Assembly (NCBI RefSeq): GCF_001580455.1
Contig: NZ_CP010951.1
Coordinates: 3,001,001-3,065,000 of the forward strand
Source of the DNA: Ramlibacter tataouinensis
GTDB taxonomy: Bacteria > Pseudomonadota > Gammaproteobacteria > Burkholderiales > Burkholderiaceae_C
Reading direction: 5' to 3'
Length of the DNA stretch: 64,000 bases
A program made the translations under genes and the position numbers. Shown one piece after another: positions 52,748-61,393 of this stretch (position 1 is the stretch's first letter; each line of letters starts with the position of its first letter). The notes beneath the pieces are model-generated. The model searched no databases and was not told where the DNA came from. It saw only the letters and a program-made list of their open reading frames with translations.

Positions 52748-55700
52748 ATGGCGGTAAACCAAGCGCCCATCATCCCATCGGTTCCGAGCCCAACGAGTCC
52801 GCCGAATGCATTCGATGGCGCTGTCACGGAGGACGCCGCAGCAACACTGACCGTCACCGGCACCATACGATTCGATGATCAAAACAACGGTGATACGCAC
52901 GTCGCGTCCACCGCGGTCGTCAGCAACTCGCTCGGCGGCTCGCTGACCGCCAGTGTCACGACCCCCGATCCCAACGGCGCCAACGCGGGCGTCGTCACCT
53001 GGAGCTACAACCTCCCTAACAGCAACACTGCCGTGCAGAGTTTGGCAGCGGGCCAGCAGGTGACCGAAACATTTAACGTCACGATCACGGACAACGGCGG
53101 ACTCTCGGTGACCCAACTGGTCACCATTACCATCACCGGTACAAACGATGTGCCCGTGATCGGAGGCGTGAGCACTGGTGACGTCACCGAAGATGCCGCC
53201 GTCGATGGCCTAGGCAATCTCAACGCCAGCGGCGCACTGACCATCACCGACGCCGACCAGGGCGGGTCCAGCTTCATCGCTCAGGCCAGCACTGCTGGCA
53301 CCTACGGCACTTTCACGCTCGCAGCCAACGGCGCGTGGACCTATGTGGCTTCCAACGCCCAGGCAGCCATCCAGCAGGTGGGCGCGGGCCAAGCGATTAC
53401 CGACTCATTCGTTGCCCAGGCCGCCGACGGCACCGCGAAGACTGTCACTGTCACGATCCACGGTGTCGACGATGCGCCGCAGGCCTTTCCTGACACGGCC
53501 AGTGCGACCGAAGACGGTCCGGCGGCCACGGGCAACGTGCTGACCAACGATTTCGACGATACAGGGGACACCAAGACGGTGACCGCCCTCACGGGCGGCA
53601 GCGTGGGGGTGGCCAAGGCTGGAACCTATGGGAGCCTGACGCTCAACGCCGATGGCAGCTTTAGCTACGTTGCGGACAACGCCAATGCGCTGGCGCTGGA
53701 GCAGACTGCCACTGACTCCTTCACATACACAATGCAGGACGGTGGCGGTGTGCCCAGCACGTCGACGTTGACCGTGACGATCACTGGTGCCAACGACACG
53801 CCGGTGGCCAGCGGCACGTACACGCACACGGTGACCGACACGGCCGCGGGCGATACCTACGCGCCGATCACCGGCACGCTGAGCGCCAGCGACGTCGACA
53901 GCGGCGACAGCCTGACCTGGAGCGGCAGCGCGGCAGGCGTGTACGGTGCGCTGACGGTCAACGCTGACGGCAGCTACAGCTACGCGGTCAACGCGGCGGC
54001 GGTGAACGCGCTGGCCTCGGGCAGCAACCCCAGCGACAGCTTCACCGCGACGGTGACCGATTCGAACGGAGCGACGGCCACGCGCACCATCACGATCAAC
54101 CTGACCGGTGCCAACGACACGCCGGTGGCCAGCGGCACGTACACGCACACGGTGACCGACACGGCCGCGGGCGATGCCTACGCGCCGATCACCGGCACGC
54201 TGAGCGCCAGCGACGTCGACAGCGGCGACAGCCTGACCTGGAGCGGCAGCGCGGCAGGCGTGTACGGTGCGCTGACGGTCAACGCTGACGGCAGCTACAG
54301 CTACGCGGTCAACGCGGCGGCGGTGAACGCGCTGGCCTCGGGCAGTAACCCCAGCGACAGCTTTACCGCGACGGTGACCGATTCGCACGGAGCGACGGCC
54401 ACGCGCACCATCACGATCAACCTGACCGGTGCCAACGACACGCCGGTGGCCAGCGGTACGTACACGCACACGGTGACCGACACGGCCGCGGGCGATACCT
54501 ACGCGCCGATCACCGGCACGCTGAGCGCCAGCGACGTCGACAGCGGCGACAGCCTGACCTGGAGCGGCAGCGCGGCAGGCGTGTACGGTGCGCTGACGGT
54601 CAACGCTGACGGCAGCTACAGCTACGCGGTCAACGCGGCGGCGGTGAACGCGCTGGCCTCGGGCAGTAACCCCAGCGACAGCTTTACCGCGACGGTGACC
54701 GATTCGCACGGAGCGACGGCCACGCGCACCATCACGATCAACCTGACCGGTGCCAACGACACGCCGGTGGCCAGCGGCACGTACACGCACACGGTGACCG
54801 ACACGGCCGCGGGCGATGCCTACGCGCCGATCACCGGCACGCTGAGCGCCAGCGACGTCGACAGCGGCGACAGCCTGACCTGGAGCGGCAGCGCGGCAGG
54901 CGTGTACGGTGCGCTGACGGTCAACGCTGACGGCAGCTACAGCTACGCGGTCAACGCGGCGGCGGTGAACGCGCTGGCCTCGGGCAGCAACCCCAGCGAC
55001 AGCTTTACCGCGACGGTGACCGATTCGCACGGAGCGACGGCCACGCGCACCATCACGATCAACCTGACCGGTGCCAACGACACGCCGGTGGCCAGCGGCA
55101 CGTACACGCACACGGTGACCGACACGGCCGCGGGCGATGCCTACGCGCCGATCACCGGCACGCTGAGCGCCAGCGACGTCGACAGCGGCGACAGCCTGAC
55201 CTGGAGCGGCAGCGCGGCAGGCGTGTACGGTGCGCTGACGGTCAACGCTGACGGCAGCTACAGCTACGCGGTCAACGCGGCGGCGGTGAACGCGCTGGCC
55301 TCGGGCAGTAACCCCAGCGACAGCTTTACCGCGACGGTGACCGATTCGCACGGAGCGACGGCCACGCGCACCATCACGATCAACCTGACCGGTGCCAACG
55401 ACACGCCGGTGGCCAGCGGCACGTACACGCACACGGTGACCGACACGGCCGCGGGCGATGCCTACGCGCCGATCACCGGCACGCTGAGCGCCAGCGACGT
55501 CGACAGCGGCGACAGCCTGACCTGGAGCGGCAGCGCGGCAGGCGTGTACGGTGCGCTGACGGTCAACGCTGACGGCAGCTACAGCTACGCGGTCAACGCG
55601 GCGGCGGTGAACGCGCTGGCCTCGGGCAGTAACCCCAGCGACAGCTTTACCGCGACGGTGACCGATTCGCACGGAGCGACGGCCACGCGCACCATCACGA

Positions 55701-57373
55701 TCAACCTGACCGGTGCCAACGACACGCCGGTGGCCAGCGGTACGTACACGCACACGGTGACCGACACGGCCGCGGGCGATACCTACGCGCCGATCACCGG
55801 CACGCTGAGCGCCAGCGACGTCGACAGCGGCGACAGCCTGACCTGGAGCGGCAGCGCGGCAGGCGTGTACGGTGCGCTGACGGTCAACGCTGACGGCAGC
55901 TACAGCTACGCGGTCAACGCGGCGGCGGTGAACGCGCTGGCCTCGGGCAGCAACCCCAGCGACAGCTTCACCGCGACGGTGACCGATTCGAACGGAGCGA
56001 CGGCCACGCGCACCATCACGATCAACCTGACCGGTGCCAACGACACCGCAGAGATCGGCGGAGTCACTAGCGGCGCGGCCACCGAGGACACCTCTCTCGT
56101 TGTGGGCAATCTCACGGCCGGCGGTTTGCTGAGCATCACCGATGTAGACCAGGGGCAAGCCAGCTTCACGGCGCAGGCCAGCACCATCGGTGCCAACGGC
56201 TATGGGACCTTCACGCTCGCCACGGACGGCACCTGGACTTACACCGCCAACAACAGCCAAGCGGCCGTCCAGAGCCTCGGTGCGGGTCAGTTGCTCACTG
56301 ACTCTTTCACGGCGGTTTCCAAGGACGGCAGCGCCTCCGAAACTGTCACCGTCACCATCAACGGCGCGAACGATACGGCCGTAATCGGCGGTGGGGCAAC
56401 CGGCTCAATCACCGAGGACATCGCTGTCACCGCGGGCAATCTCGCCACTAGCGGCTCGCTGACGGTCAATGATGTCGACCAGGGCCAGTCCAGCTTCACG
56501 GCTCAAGTTGGAACCACTGGCAGCAATGGCTACGGTATTTTCACGCTCGCTGCGAACGGGACCTGGACCTACACAGCCAACAACAGCCAGGCGGCCATTC
56601 AGAACCTCGGCGCGGGCCAGTCGCTCACTGACTCCTTCACGGCCGTCTCCAAAGACGGCAGCGCCTCGCAGACGATCACGGTGACGATCAACGGCGCCAA
56701 CGAAACCGTGCCGGGCATCAGCGTTGTCGGCACTGGCCGTGCCGACTCCCTCGTTGGCACCATCGGCGACGACGTCATCGACGGCCGCCTGGGCGCCGAC
56801 ACCATGGCTGGCGGTCGAGGCAACGACACCTACTACATCAATGAAGCGGGCGATGTGGTCGTCGAGAATGCCAACGAAGGCGTGGATACCGTGATCGCCG
56901 CGGTCAACTATACGCTCGGGGTCAACCAGGAGAACCTGACGCTGGGTGGCTTGGGCAGCTTGTCCGGCAGCGGCAATGCGTTGAGCAACCTGATCGTGGG
57001 TAACGCCGCCAACAACGTCCTCAACGGCTTTGGCGGCGCCGATACGCTGACCGGCGGGCTGGGGGCAGACACCTTCACCTTCAGCGCCGCGGCTGACACA
57101 TCCGTCGCAACGCCAGATGAGGTGACCGACTTCAACGCCCGCCAGGGCGACAAGATCGACTTGCGTGCCATCGATGCTCGCCTCGATATGGCCGGGGACC
57201 AGGCGTTCCGCTTCATCGGCACCGCCGCCTTCAGCGGCAACGCCGCGGGGCAGCTGCGCTTCGATGCGGCTTCGCACACGCTGCTGGGCAGCACCGACGC
57301 CGACACGGACGCCGAGTTCGCCATCGTGCTGACTGGCGTGAGCAGTCTCACGACAGCCGACATCCTGCTGTAA
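52748..57373 (+). CDS. Large VCBS/cadherin-repeat RTX adhesin with seven near-identical repeats
   Basis: This 1541-residue protein without cysteine lacks a Sec signal. N-terminal VCBS-like modules (~20-345; EDAAATLTVTGTIRFDD, TEDAAVDGLGNLNASGALTI, ATEDGPAATGNVL) precede seven 107-residue repeats (ANDTPVASGTYTHTV ... TRTITINLTG, about residues 348-1096). Two more VCBS modules follow (TEDTSLVVGNLTAGGLLSI; TEDIAVTAGNLATSGSLTV), then the RTX and C-terminal export domain shared with the preceding gene. ATG 52748 lies behind GAGGAGGAAAG; an upstream TTG at 52628 is less likely. The pattern is that of LapA-like biofilm adhesins, with repeats acting as a stalk. Confidence 0.9.
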   Translation: MAVNQAPIIPSVPSPTSPPNAFDGAVTEDAAATLTVTGTIRFDDQNNGDTHVASTAVVSNSLGGSLTASVTTPDPNGANAGVVTWSYNLPNSNTAVQSLAAGQQVTETFNVTITDNGGLSVTQLVTITITGTNDVPVIGGVSTGDVTEDAAVDGLGNLNASGALTITDADQGGSSFIAQASTAGTYGTFTLAANGAWTYVASNAQAAIQQVGAGQAITDSFVAQAADGTAKTVTVTIHGVDDAPQAFPDTASATEDGPAATGNVLTNDFDDTGDTKTVTALTGGSVGVAKAGTYGSLTLNADGSFSYVADNANALALEQTATDSFTYTMQDGGGVPSTSTLTVTITGANDTPVASGTYTHTVTDTAAGDTYAPITGTLSASDVDSGDSLTWSGSAAGVYGALTVNADGSYSYAVNAAAVNALASGSNPSDSFTATVTDSNGATATRTITINLTGANDTPVASGTYTHTVTDTAAGDAYAPITGTLSASDVDSGDSLTWSGSAAGVYGALTVNADGSYSYAVNAAAVNALASGSNPSDSFTATVTDSHGATATRTITINLTGANDTPVASGTYTHTVTDTAAGDTYAPITGTLSASDVDSGDSLTWSGSAAGVYGALTVNADGSYSYAVNAAAVNALASGSNPSDSFTATVTDSHGATATRTITINLTGANDTPVASGTYTHTVTDTAAGDAYAPITGTLSASDVDSGDSLTWSGSAAGVYGALTVNADGSYSYAVNAAAVNALASGSNPSDSFTATVTDSHGATATRTITINLTGANDTPVASGTYTHTVTDTAAGDAYAPITGTLSASDVDSGDSLTWSGSAAGVYGALTVNADGSYSYAVNAAAVNALASGSNPSDSFTATVTDSHGATATRTITINLTGANDTPVASGTYTHTVTDTAAGDAYAPITGTLSASDVDSGDSLTWSGSAAGVYGALTVNADGSYSYAVNAAAVNALASGSNPSDSFTATVTDSHGATATRTITINLTGANDTPVASGTYTHTVTDTAAGDTYAPITGTLSASDVDSGDSLTWSGSAAGVYGALTVNADGSYSYAVNAAAVNALASGSNPSDSFTATVTDSNGATATRTITINLTGANDTAEIGGVTSGAATEDTSLVVGNLTAGGLLSITDVDQGQASFTAQASTIGANGYGTFTLATDGTWTYTANNSQAAVQSLGAGQLLTDSFTAVSKDGSASETVTVTINGANDTAVIGGGATGSITEDIAVTAGNLATSGSLTVNDVDQGQSSFTAQVGTTGSNGYGIFTLAANGTWTYTANNSQAAIQNLGAGQSLTDSFTAVSKDGSASQTITVTINGANETVPGISVVGTGRADSLVGTIGDDVIDGRLGADTMAGGRGNDTYYINEAGDVVVENANEGVDTVIAAVNYTLGVNQENLTLGGLGSLSGSGNALSNLIVGNAANNVLNGFGGADTLTGGLGADTFTFSAAADTSVATPDEVTDFNARQGDKIDLRAIDARLDMAGDQAFRFIGTAAFSGNAAGQLRFDAASHTLLGSTDADTDAEFAIVLTGVSSLTTADILL
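53789..56035 (+). repeat. Seven tandem 321-bp repeats within the RTX adhesin gene
   Basis: Each unit is 321 bases (107 codons) starting at GCCAACGACACGCCG. Units differ at very few sites: GDT or GDA before YAP (T in units 1, 3 and 7), DSN or DSH before GAT (N in units 1 and 7), and silent C/T changes. The array is in frame and ends at the degenerate eighth start ANDTAEIGG. Confidence 0.97.
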
Positions 57374-57418
57374 GCCGATCAACTTCGACTTCAACAACGC
57401 CGGGCTCAGCCCGGCGTT
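56714..57418 (+). repeat. Duplicated RTX C-terminal module and terminator, copy 2
   Basis: This is the counterpart of 51572-52276. Differences in the protein are few (for example TTGND to TIGDD, ATVNY to AAVNY, SLMAAD to SLTTAD). The homology ends just after the hairpin. Confidence 0.9.
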
Positions 57419-57422
57419 ATTC
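57396..57422 (+). terminator. Terminator-like hairpin after the 1541-residue RTX gene
   Basis: AACGCCGGGC and GCCCGGCGTT pair as in the upstream copy, but the tail is TTATTCC rather than a full T-run, so termination may be weaker. Confidence 0.7.
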
Positions 57423-57834
57423 CTCGACGTTCTGCTTATTAGTTCCGCGGCGACCACCAGCGGACGACGACCTGGCGCTGATCGGTATGTTCCGCATCGG
57501 CGAAGTGACCGAGTGGTTGCTGCTCGGGGCAGTCGCCCATAAACTTCTAGGGCGAGATGATCGGCTGCCCGGCCCCATGCGACGCGCCCCCGATGGTCGC
57601 GGGTGTCTCACTCGGCCCTGCTTCTCGGCGTTATGCAGGTCGGCACTGGCTTAGCGGGCTCGAGCAGCACACGTTGAGGATGCCGGTGTTGCCGTGCGTT
57701 TCATCCAATTCGCCGGCCCAGTAGCGAGAGCCTCCACGCAATCGTCGCGGAAATAATAGGCGTGTGAATCAGGCCCTTCTTCTCGAAGTGCTCGGCACGC
57801 GCCGGGCCTAAACGTCGAATGCGCATTCGTTGAT
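57423..57834. other. Gene-poor gap with probable gene debris
   Basis: These 412 bases hold no intact gene. A plus-strand stretch (about 57440-57655) stays open for ~70 codons without recognisable similarity or a start. On the minus strand at about 57690-57790 lies a fragment resembling the C-terminal part of a glycosyltransferase, described separately. The region looks like a scar left by rearrangement. Confidence 0.4.
57690..57790 (-). pseudogene. Remnant of a glycosyltransferase C-terminus
   Basis: The minus-strand reading HAYYFRDDCVEALATG...ANWM closely resembles HAHYFRDDGALALSAS...ATWM near the end of the intact glycosyltransferase at 61331. The similarity covers only about 25-30 residues, lacks a start and is embedded in non-coding sequence, so it is probably a decayed fragment. 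Confidence 0.4.
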
Positions 57835-59079
57835 GTGAAAATCCTCTTCGTCCACCAAAATTTCCCGGGCCAGTTCAAATCCCTGGCCCCAGCCCTGGCG
57901 GCGACCCCCGGCAACACGGTGCACGCCATGACACTTCGCAAGGATGCGCCTAGCATCTGGCAAGGCTTGAACTTGGTTCCGTATGCAGTGCCGCGAGGAT
58001 CGACACCCGGTATCCATCCGTGGATGCTGGACCTGGAGACAAAAACGATTCGCGGCGAAGCGGCCTTCCGAAAGTGCGTGCAGCTTCGCAGCGAAGGCTA
58101 CGAGCCCGACGTGATCATCGCCCATCCAGGGTGGGGAGAATCGCTGTTCCTTAAAGACGTTTGGCCCGGTGCGCGCCTGGCGATCTATTGCGAATTCTTC
58201 TATCGCCAGACGGGACTCGACGTCGGGTTCGACCCCGAGTTTCCGGTTACTGACCTGGGCGATCCTTGCCGCCTGCGCTTGAAGAACGTCAACAACCTGC
58301 TGCATTTCGAATCGGCAGACGCGGCAATCTCTCCTACCCATTGGCAGGCTGATACATTTCCCGAACCCTTCCGCAGCAGGATCTCGGTGATCCACGACGG
58401 CATCGACACGGATGCCGTGGCGCCGAATCCGAACGTGAGCCTGACCCTGAACGACAAGATCAGGCTCACGCGGGCGGAAGAAATCATCACCTTCGTCAAC
58501 CGCAACCTGGAGCCCACCCGCGGCTACCACGTGTTCATGCGCGCCTTGCCGCGCATCCTCGAGCAGCGGCCGAACGCGAGAGTGCTGATCGTCGGCGGCG
58601 ACGACGTGAGCTATGGCCCACGGCCCGAGGGCGGCAGGAACTGGAAGGACATCTACCTTTCCGAGGTTGCCGATCGCCTCGATCGTTCGCATGTGCACTT
58701 TCTCGGCCGCATTCCGTACAAGGAATTCATCGGGCTGCTGCAGCTGTCCACGGTGCATGTGTACCTCACGTACCCTTTCGTCCTGAGCTGGAGCCTGCTG
58801 GAGGCGATGAGCACCGGTTGCGCGATCGTCGCGAGCAACACCGGGCCCTTGTTGGAGGCGATCCAGGACGGCCAGACCGGCCAGCTGGTGGACTTCTTCG
58901 ACGTCGACGGCCTGGCCGCCAAGGTGTGCGCGCTGCTGGATGATCCGGCCGAACGCATGCGCCTGGGCTCCAATGCGCGCGAGTTCGCGCGCACCCACTA
59001 TGACCTGAAGCGCGTCTGCCTGCCCCGCCAGTTGCAGTGGGTGAACGATCTGGCAGGCGCGAACAGCAGCGTTTCTTGA
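57835..59079 (+). CDS. GT4-family glycosyltransferase
   Basis: This 414-residue protein starts at GTG 57835, giving the typical KILFVHQNFPGQFKSLAPAL. It has HPGWGESLFLKDVWPGARL, VIHDGIDTDAVAPNP at the junction, a donor domain opening FVNRNLEPTRGYHVFMRALP, and SWSLLEAMSTGCAIVASNTGP as the donor block. This kind, with FPGQF and the long EFFY-RQTG region, occurs in polysaccharide clusters. It is not clearly linked to a pathway here. A CRP-like palindrome lies immediately after its stop. Confidence 0.9.
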   Translation: MKILFVHQNFPGQFKSLAPALAATPGNTVHAMTLRKDAPSIWQGLNLVPYAVPRGSTPGIHPWMLDLETKTIRGEAAFRKCVQLRSEGYEPDVIIAHPGWGESLFLKDVWPGARLAIYCEFFYRQTGLDVGFDPEFPVTDLGDPCRLRLKNVNNLLHFESADAAISPTHWQADTFPEPFRSRISVIHDGIDTDAVAPNPNVSLTLNDKIRLTRAEEIITFVNRNLEPTRGYHVFMRALPRILEQRPNARVLIVGGDDVSYGPRPEGGRNWKDIYLSEVADRLDRSHVHFLGRIPYKEFIGLLQLSTVHVYLTYPFVLSWSLLEAMSTGCAIVASNTGPLLEAIQDGQTGQLVDFFDVDGLAAKVCALLDDPAERMRLGSNAREFARTHYDLKRVCLPRQLQWVNDLAGANSSVS

Positions 59080-59081
59080 AT

Positions 59082-59095
59082 GTGATTCAGGTCAC
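59082..59095. promoter_or_regulatory. Second CRP-like palindrome, upstream of cysQ
   Basis: GTGATTCAGGTCAC matches the site at 38475-38488 in 13 of 14 positions. It starts three bases after the glycosyltransferase stop and 79 bases precede the cysQ ATG after its end. No convincing -10 is seen at class II spacing. Confidence 0.4.
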
Positions 59096-59173
59096 GGCAA
59101 GAGCCCGTCGTCGAGATGTTGGCGCTTGCTACGGCGGAGGACGGCGCGGTAGGCTTGGTGGGCTGGACGCCCC

Positions 59174-59968
59174 ATGCTGATACGCCGTGACCAACTCGAG
59201 AGCCTGTGCGAGATCGCGCAGGCGGCCGGCCGCGAGATCATGGCGGTGTACCGCACCGACTTCGCCTCTTGGCACAAGCAGGACCAATCGCCGCTGACCG
59301 AGGGCGACCTTCGTGCGGACAAAGTGATCCGCGCCGGGCTGGAGTCGCTCTTTCCCGGCGTGTTCATCCTGTCGGAGGAATCGACATCCGCCGGCAGCGG
59401 CGCGCGGGACGTCTTCTTCCTGGTGGACCCGCTCGACGGCACCCGGGAATTTCTCCGGCGCAACGACGAATTCACGGTCAACATCGCGCTCATCGCACAG
59501 GGCCGCCCGATGGCGGGCGTGGTGCTGGCGCCGGCGCTGGGCGAACTGTTCTTCGCCGCGCAGGGCCTGGGTGCCTGGAAGCGCCAGGGTGACGTGCAGA
59601 CGCCATTGCGCGCCCGGCGCTCCGAAGGGCCGCTTCGCGTGATCGGCAGCCGCTCGCATGATGACGGCGTGCTGGATGGCTGGCTCGAACGGCTGCAGTG
59701 CGCGCACACCTACACGGCCGCCGGCAGTTCGCTGAAGTTCTGTCGCATCGCCGAAGGCGCCGCAGACATCTATCCGCGCCTGGGTCCCACCAACCAGTGG
59801 GACACCGCGGCGGGGCAGGCCGTGCTGGAGCAGGCCGGCGGCGCGGTGCTCGCTGCGCAGGGCGGCGATCTGCGCTACGGCCTGGACCGTGCCCTTCTCA
59901 ATCCGCACTTCGTTGCGCTGGCCGACAGACTGACGAAATTCCCGCCGTTGCAAGGCGCCGCCACCTAA
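59174..59968 (+). CDS. cysQ: 3'(2'),5'-bisphosphate nucleotidase / inositol-phosphatase family protein
   Basis: CysQ hydrolyses 3'-phosphoadenosine 5'-phosphate (PAP), a by-product of sulfate assimilation and sulfotransfer. The 264-residue protein has the Li-sensitive phosphatase motifs: LTEGDLRADKVI, SEES, the metal-binding VDPLDGTREFL and the C-terminal WDTAAGQAVLEQAGG. KFCRIAEGAADIYPRLGPT is CysQ-like and favours this over a generic inositol monophosphatase. The ATG at 59174 is the natural start. It stands alone between a glycosyltransferase and a secreted protease. Confidence 0.9.
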   Translation: MLIRRDQLESLCEIAQAAGREIMAVYRTDFASWHKQDQSPLTEGDLRADKVIRAGLESLFPGVFILSEESTSAGSGARDVFFLVDPLDGTREFLRRNDEFTVNIALIAQGRPMAGVVLAPALGELFFAAQGLGAWKRQGDVQTPLRARRSEGPLRVIGSRSHDDGVLDGWLERLQCAHTYTAAGSSLKFCRIAEGAADIYPRLGPTNQWDTAAGQAVLEQAGGAVLAAQGGDLRYGLDRALLNPHFVALADRLTKFPPLQGAAT

Positions 59969-60043
59969 GTCACGCGCAGCGGATACGCACGGTAACCATG
60001 CCCGCCGCGCCGCCCGCCGGGCCCGTACACTGGGCTCAAGCAC

Positions 60044-61393
60044 ATGTTTGAAATCACCCCCACGACGGCCGCGCCCTACGCGTCGGTTTGCTATATCCGT
60101 TGCGACTGGGCCGACGGATCCGCCACCCGGGCCTCCGGCGTCGTGGTCGGCATCAACGACGTGCTGACGGCCCTGCACGTGGTGTTCGACGAAAGCCGGG
60201 GCGGCTGGGCGCGGCAGGTGATCGTCTACCCCGGCGCCGACACCTTGCCATTCAGCGCGCCGCTCGGTCAGTTCAGCGACGTGGGGTCGCTGAACGCGCG
60301 GGCCGCCAATTGGGACTTCAATGGCGACCAGTTGATGACGCCGCAGGAGTCCGCGGGCGACCTGGTTCTGATCGGCATGACTTCGCGCATCGGTGAGGTG
60401 AGCGGCTGGTTGCCGGTGACGCAGATGCCCACGGACTTCTACGGCCTGATGTCCGGCTACCCGGCGCGCGGCACCGGCCTGATGGCAGAGGGCGTGTGGG
60501 CCGACGCGTCCGACTCCTGGGGGGTCTACGATGTCGCCTCGGGGCTGGGTCCGGGCGCCTCGGGCGGCCCGCTGCTCTATACCGCCGGCGGCGTGACCTC
60601 GGTCGCGGGCGTGCTGTCCAGCGGCGACTTCGCTGCCACCTCGTCGACCTATGCCGGTCTCTTCGGGCCGGGAACGATGGACTGGCTGCGAGCGGCCATG
60701 TCCGCCAACGACACGCTGATCGGCCTGAGCCCCGGCGCCGCCCCGGCCTCCAGCCCGAACATCTATCTGGGCAGCGACGGCGCGGACAACTTCACCGGCA
60801 CCCTGGGCCGCGACAGCTTCCGCGGCCTCGGCGGCGACGATGTGCTCACCGGCGGCGGTGGCGTCGACGTGGCCATCTACAGTGGCGCGCGCGCCTCCTA
60901 CGCGGTCAACGTGGTCGCGCCCGGACTGATCCAGGTGGCCGATTCCATGCCTTGGCGCGATGGCTTCGACACGCTGCGCGAGGTGGAGCGGGTGGAGTTC
61001 AGCGACTTTTCACTCGCCTTCGATATCCAGGGTTCGGCCGGTCAGGCTTATCGCCTGTACCAGGCGGCCTTCGACCGGGCGCCGGACCTGCCGGGATTGG
61101 GATTTCAGATGAATGCCCTGGAGAGCGGGCTGTCGCTGGCGGGCGTGGCGGGCAACTTCCTCCTGAGTCCCGAATACCAGGCCTACGGCGTCGTCGATGA
61201 CGGCGAGTTCGTCACGCGGCTGTATGCCAATGTGCTGCACCGCGCGCCGGACGAGGGCGGCCTCGCCTTCCACCTGGACCGCCTGCAGCACGGCGCTACG
61301 CGCGCCGACATCCTCGTCGGTTTCTCGGAATCACCCGAGAACCAGGCCCTGCTGCTCGGCGTCATGCAGGCCGGCATGGCCTACATCGGCTGA
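60044..61393 (+). CDS. Trypsin-like serine protease with RTX and DUF4214 domains
   Basis: This 449-residue protein has no Sec signal. Residues ~1-230 form a chymotrypsin-fold protease: catalytic His45 in LTALHVV, Asp106 in AGDLVLIGM and Ser173 in GPGASGGPLLY. Residues ~240-275 are RTX turns (GSDGADNFTGTLGRDSFRG; GGDDVLTGGGGVD). The C-terminus (~330-445) is a DUF4214 domain (AYRLYQAAFDRAPDLPGLGFQ; RLYANVLHRAPDEGGLAFHL). This suggests type I export, probably by the system at 31-38 kb, and a surface or extracellular role such as processing RTX proteins. It converges with the next gene, overlapping it by 63 bases. Confidence 0.87.
   Translation: MFEITPTTAAPYASVCYIRCDWADGSATRASGVVVGINDVLTALHVVFDESRGGWARQVIVYPGADTLPFSAPLGQFSDVGSLNARAANWDFNGDQLMTPQESAGDLVLIGMTSRIGEVSGWLPVTQMPTDFYGLMSGYPARGTGLMAEGVWADASDSWGVYDVASGLGPGASGGPLLYTAGGVTSVAGVLSSGDFAATSSTYAGLFGPGTMDWLRAAMSANDTLIGLSPGAAPASSPNIYLGSDGADNFTGTLGRDSFRGLGGDDVLTGGGGVDVAIYSGARASYAVNVVAPGLIQVADSMPWRDGFDTLREVERVEFSDFSLAFDIQGSAGQAYRLYQAAFDRAPDLPGLGFQMNALESGLSLAGVAGNFLLSPEYQAYGVVDDGEFVTRLYANVLHRAPDEGGLAFHLDRLQHGATRADILVGFSESPENQALLLGVMQAGMAYIG

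Noticed and set aside
53789..56035. Tandem array considered as a CRISPR
   Set aside because: The units are 321 bp, contiguous and coding in frame, with no spacers and no cas genes.
53405..56260. 951-codon minus-strand open frame with perfect repeats
   Set aside because: It is the reverse complement of the seven 321-bp units; low-complexity Arg/Val/Gly sequence, no plausible start context.
57440..57655. Open plus-strand stretch of about 70 codons in the gap after the second RTX gene
   Set aside because: No start with a ribosome site and no recognisable similarity; it could be debris or chance.
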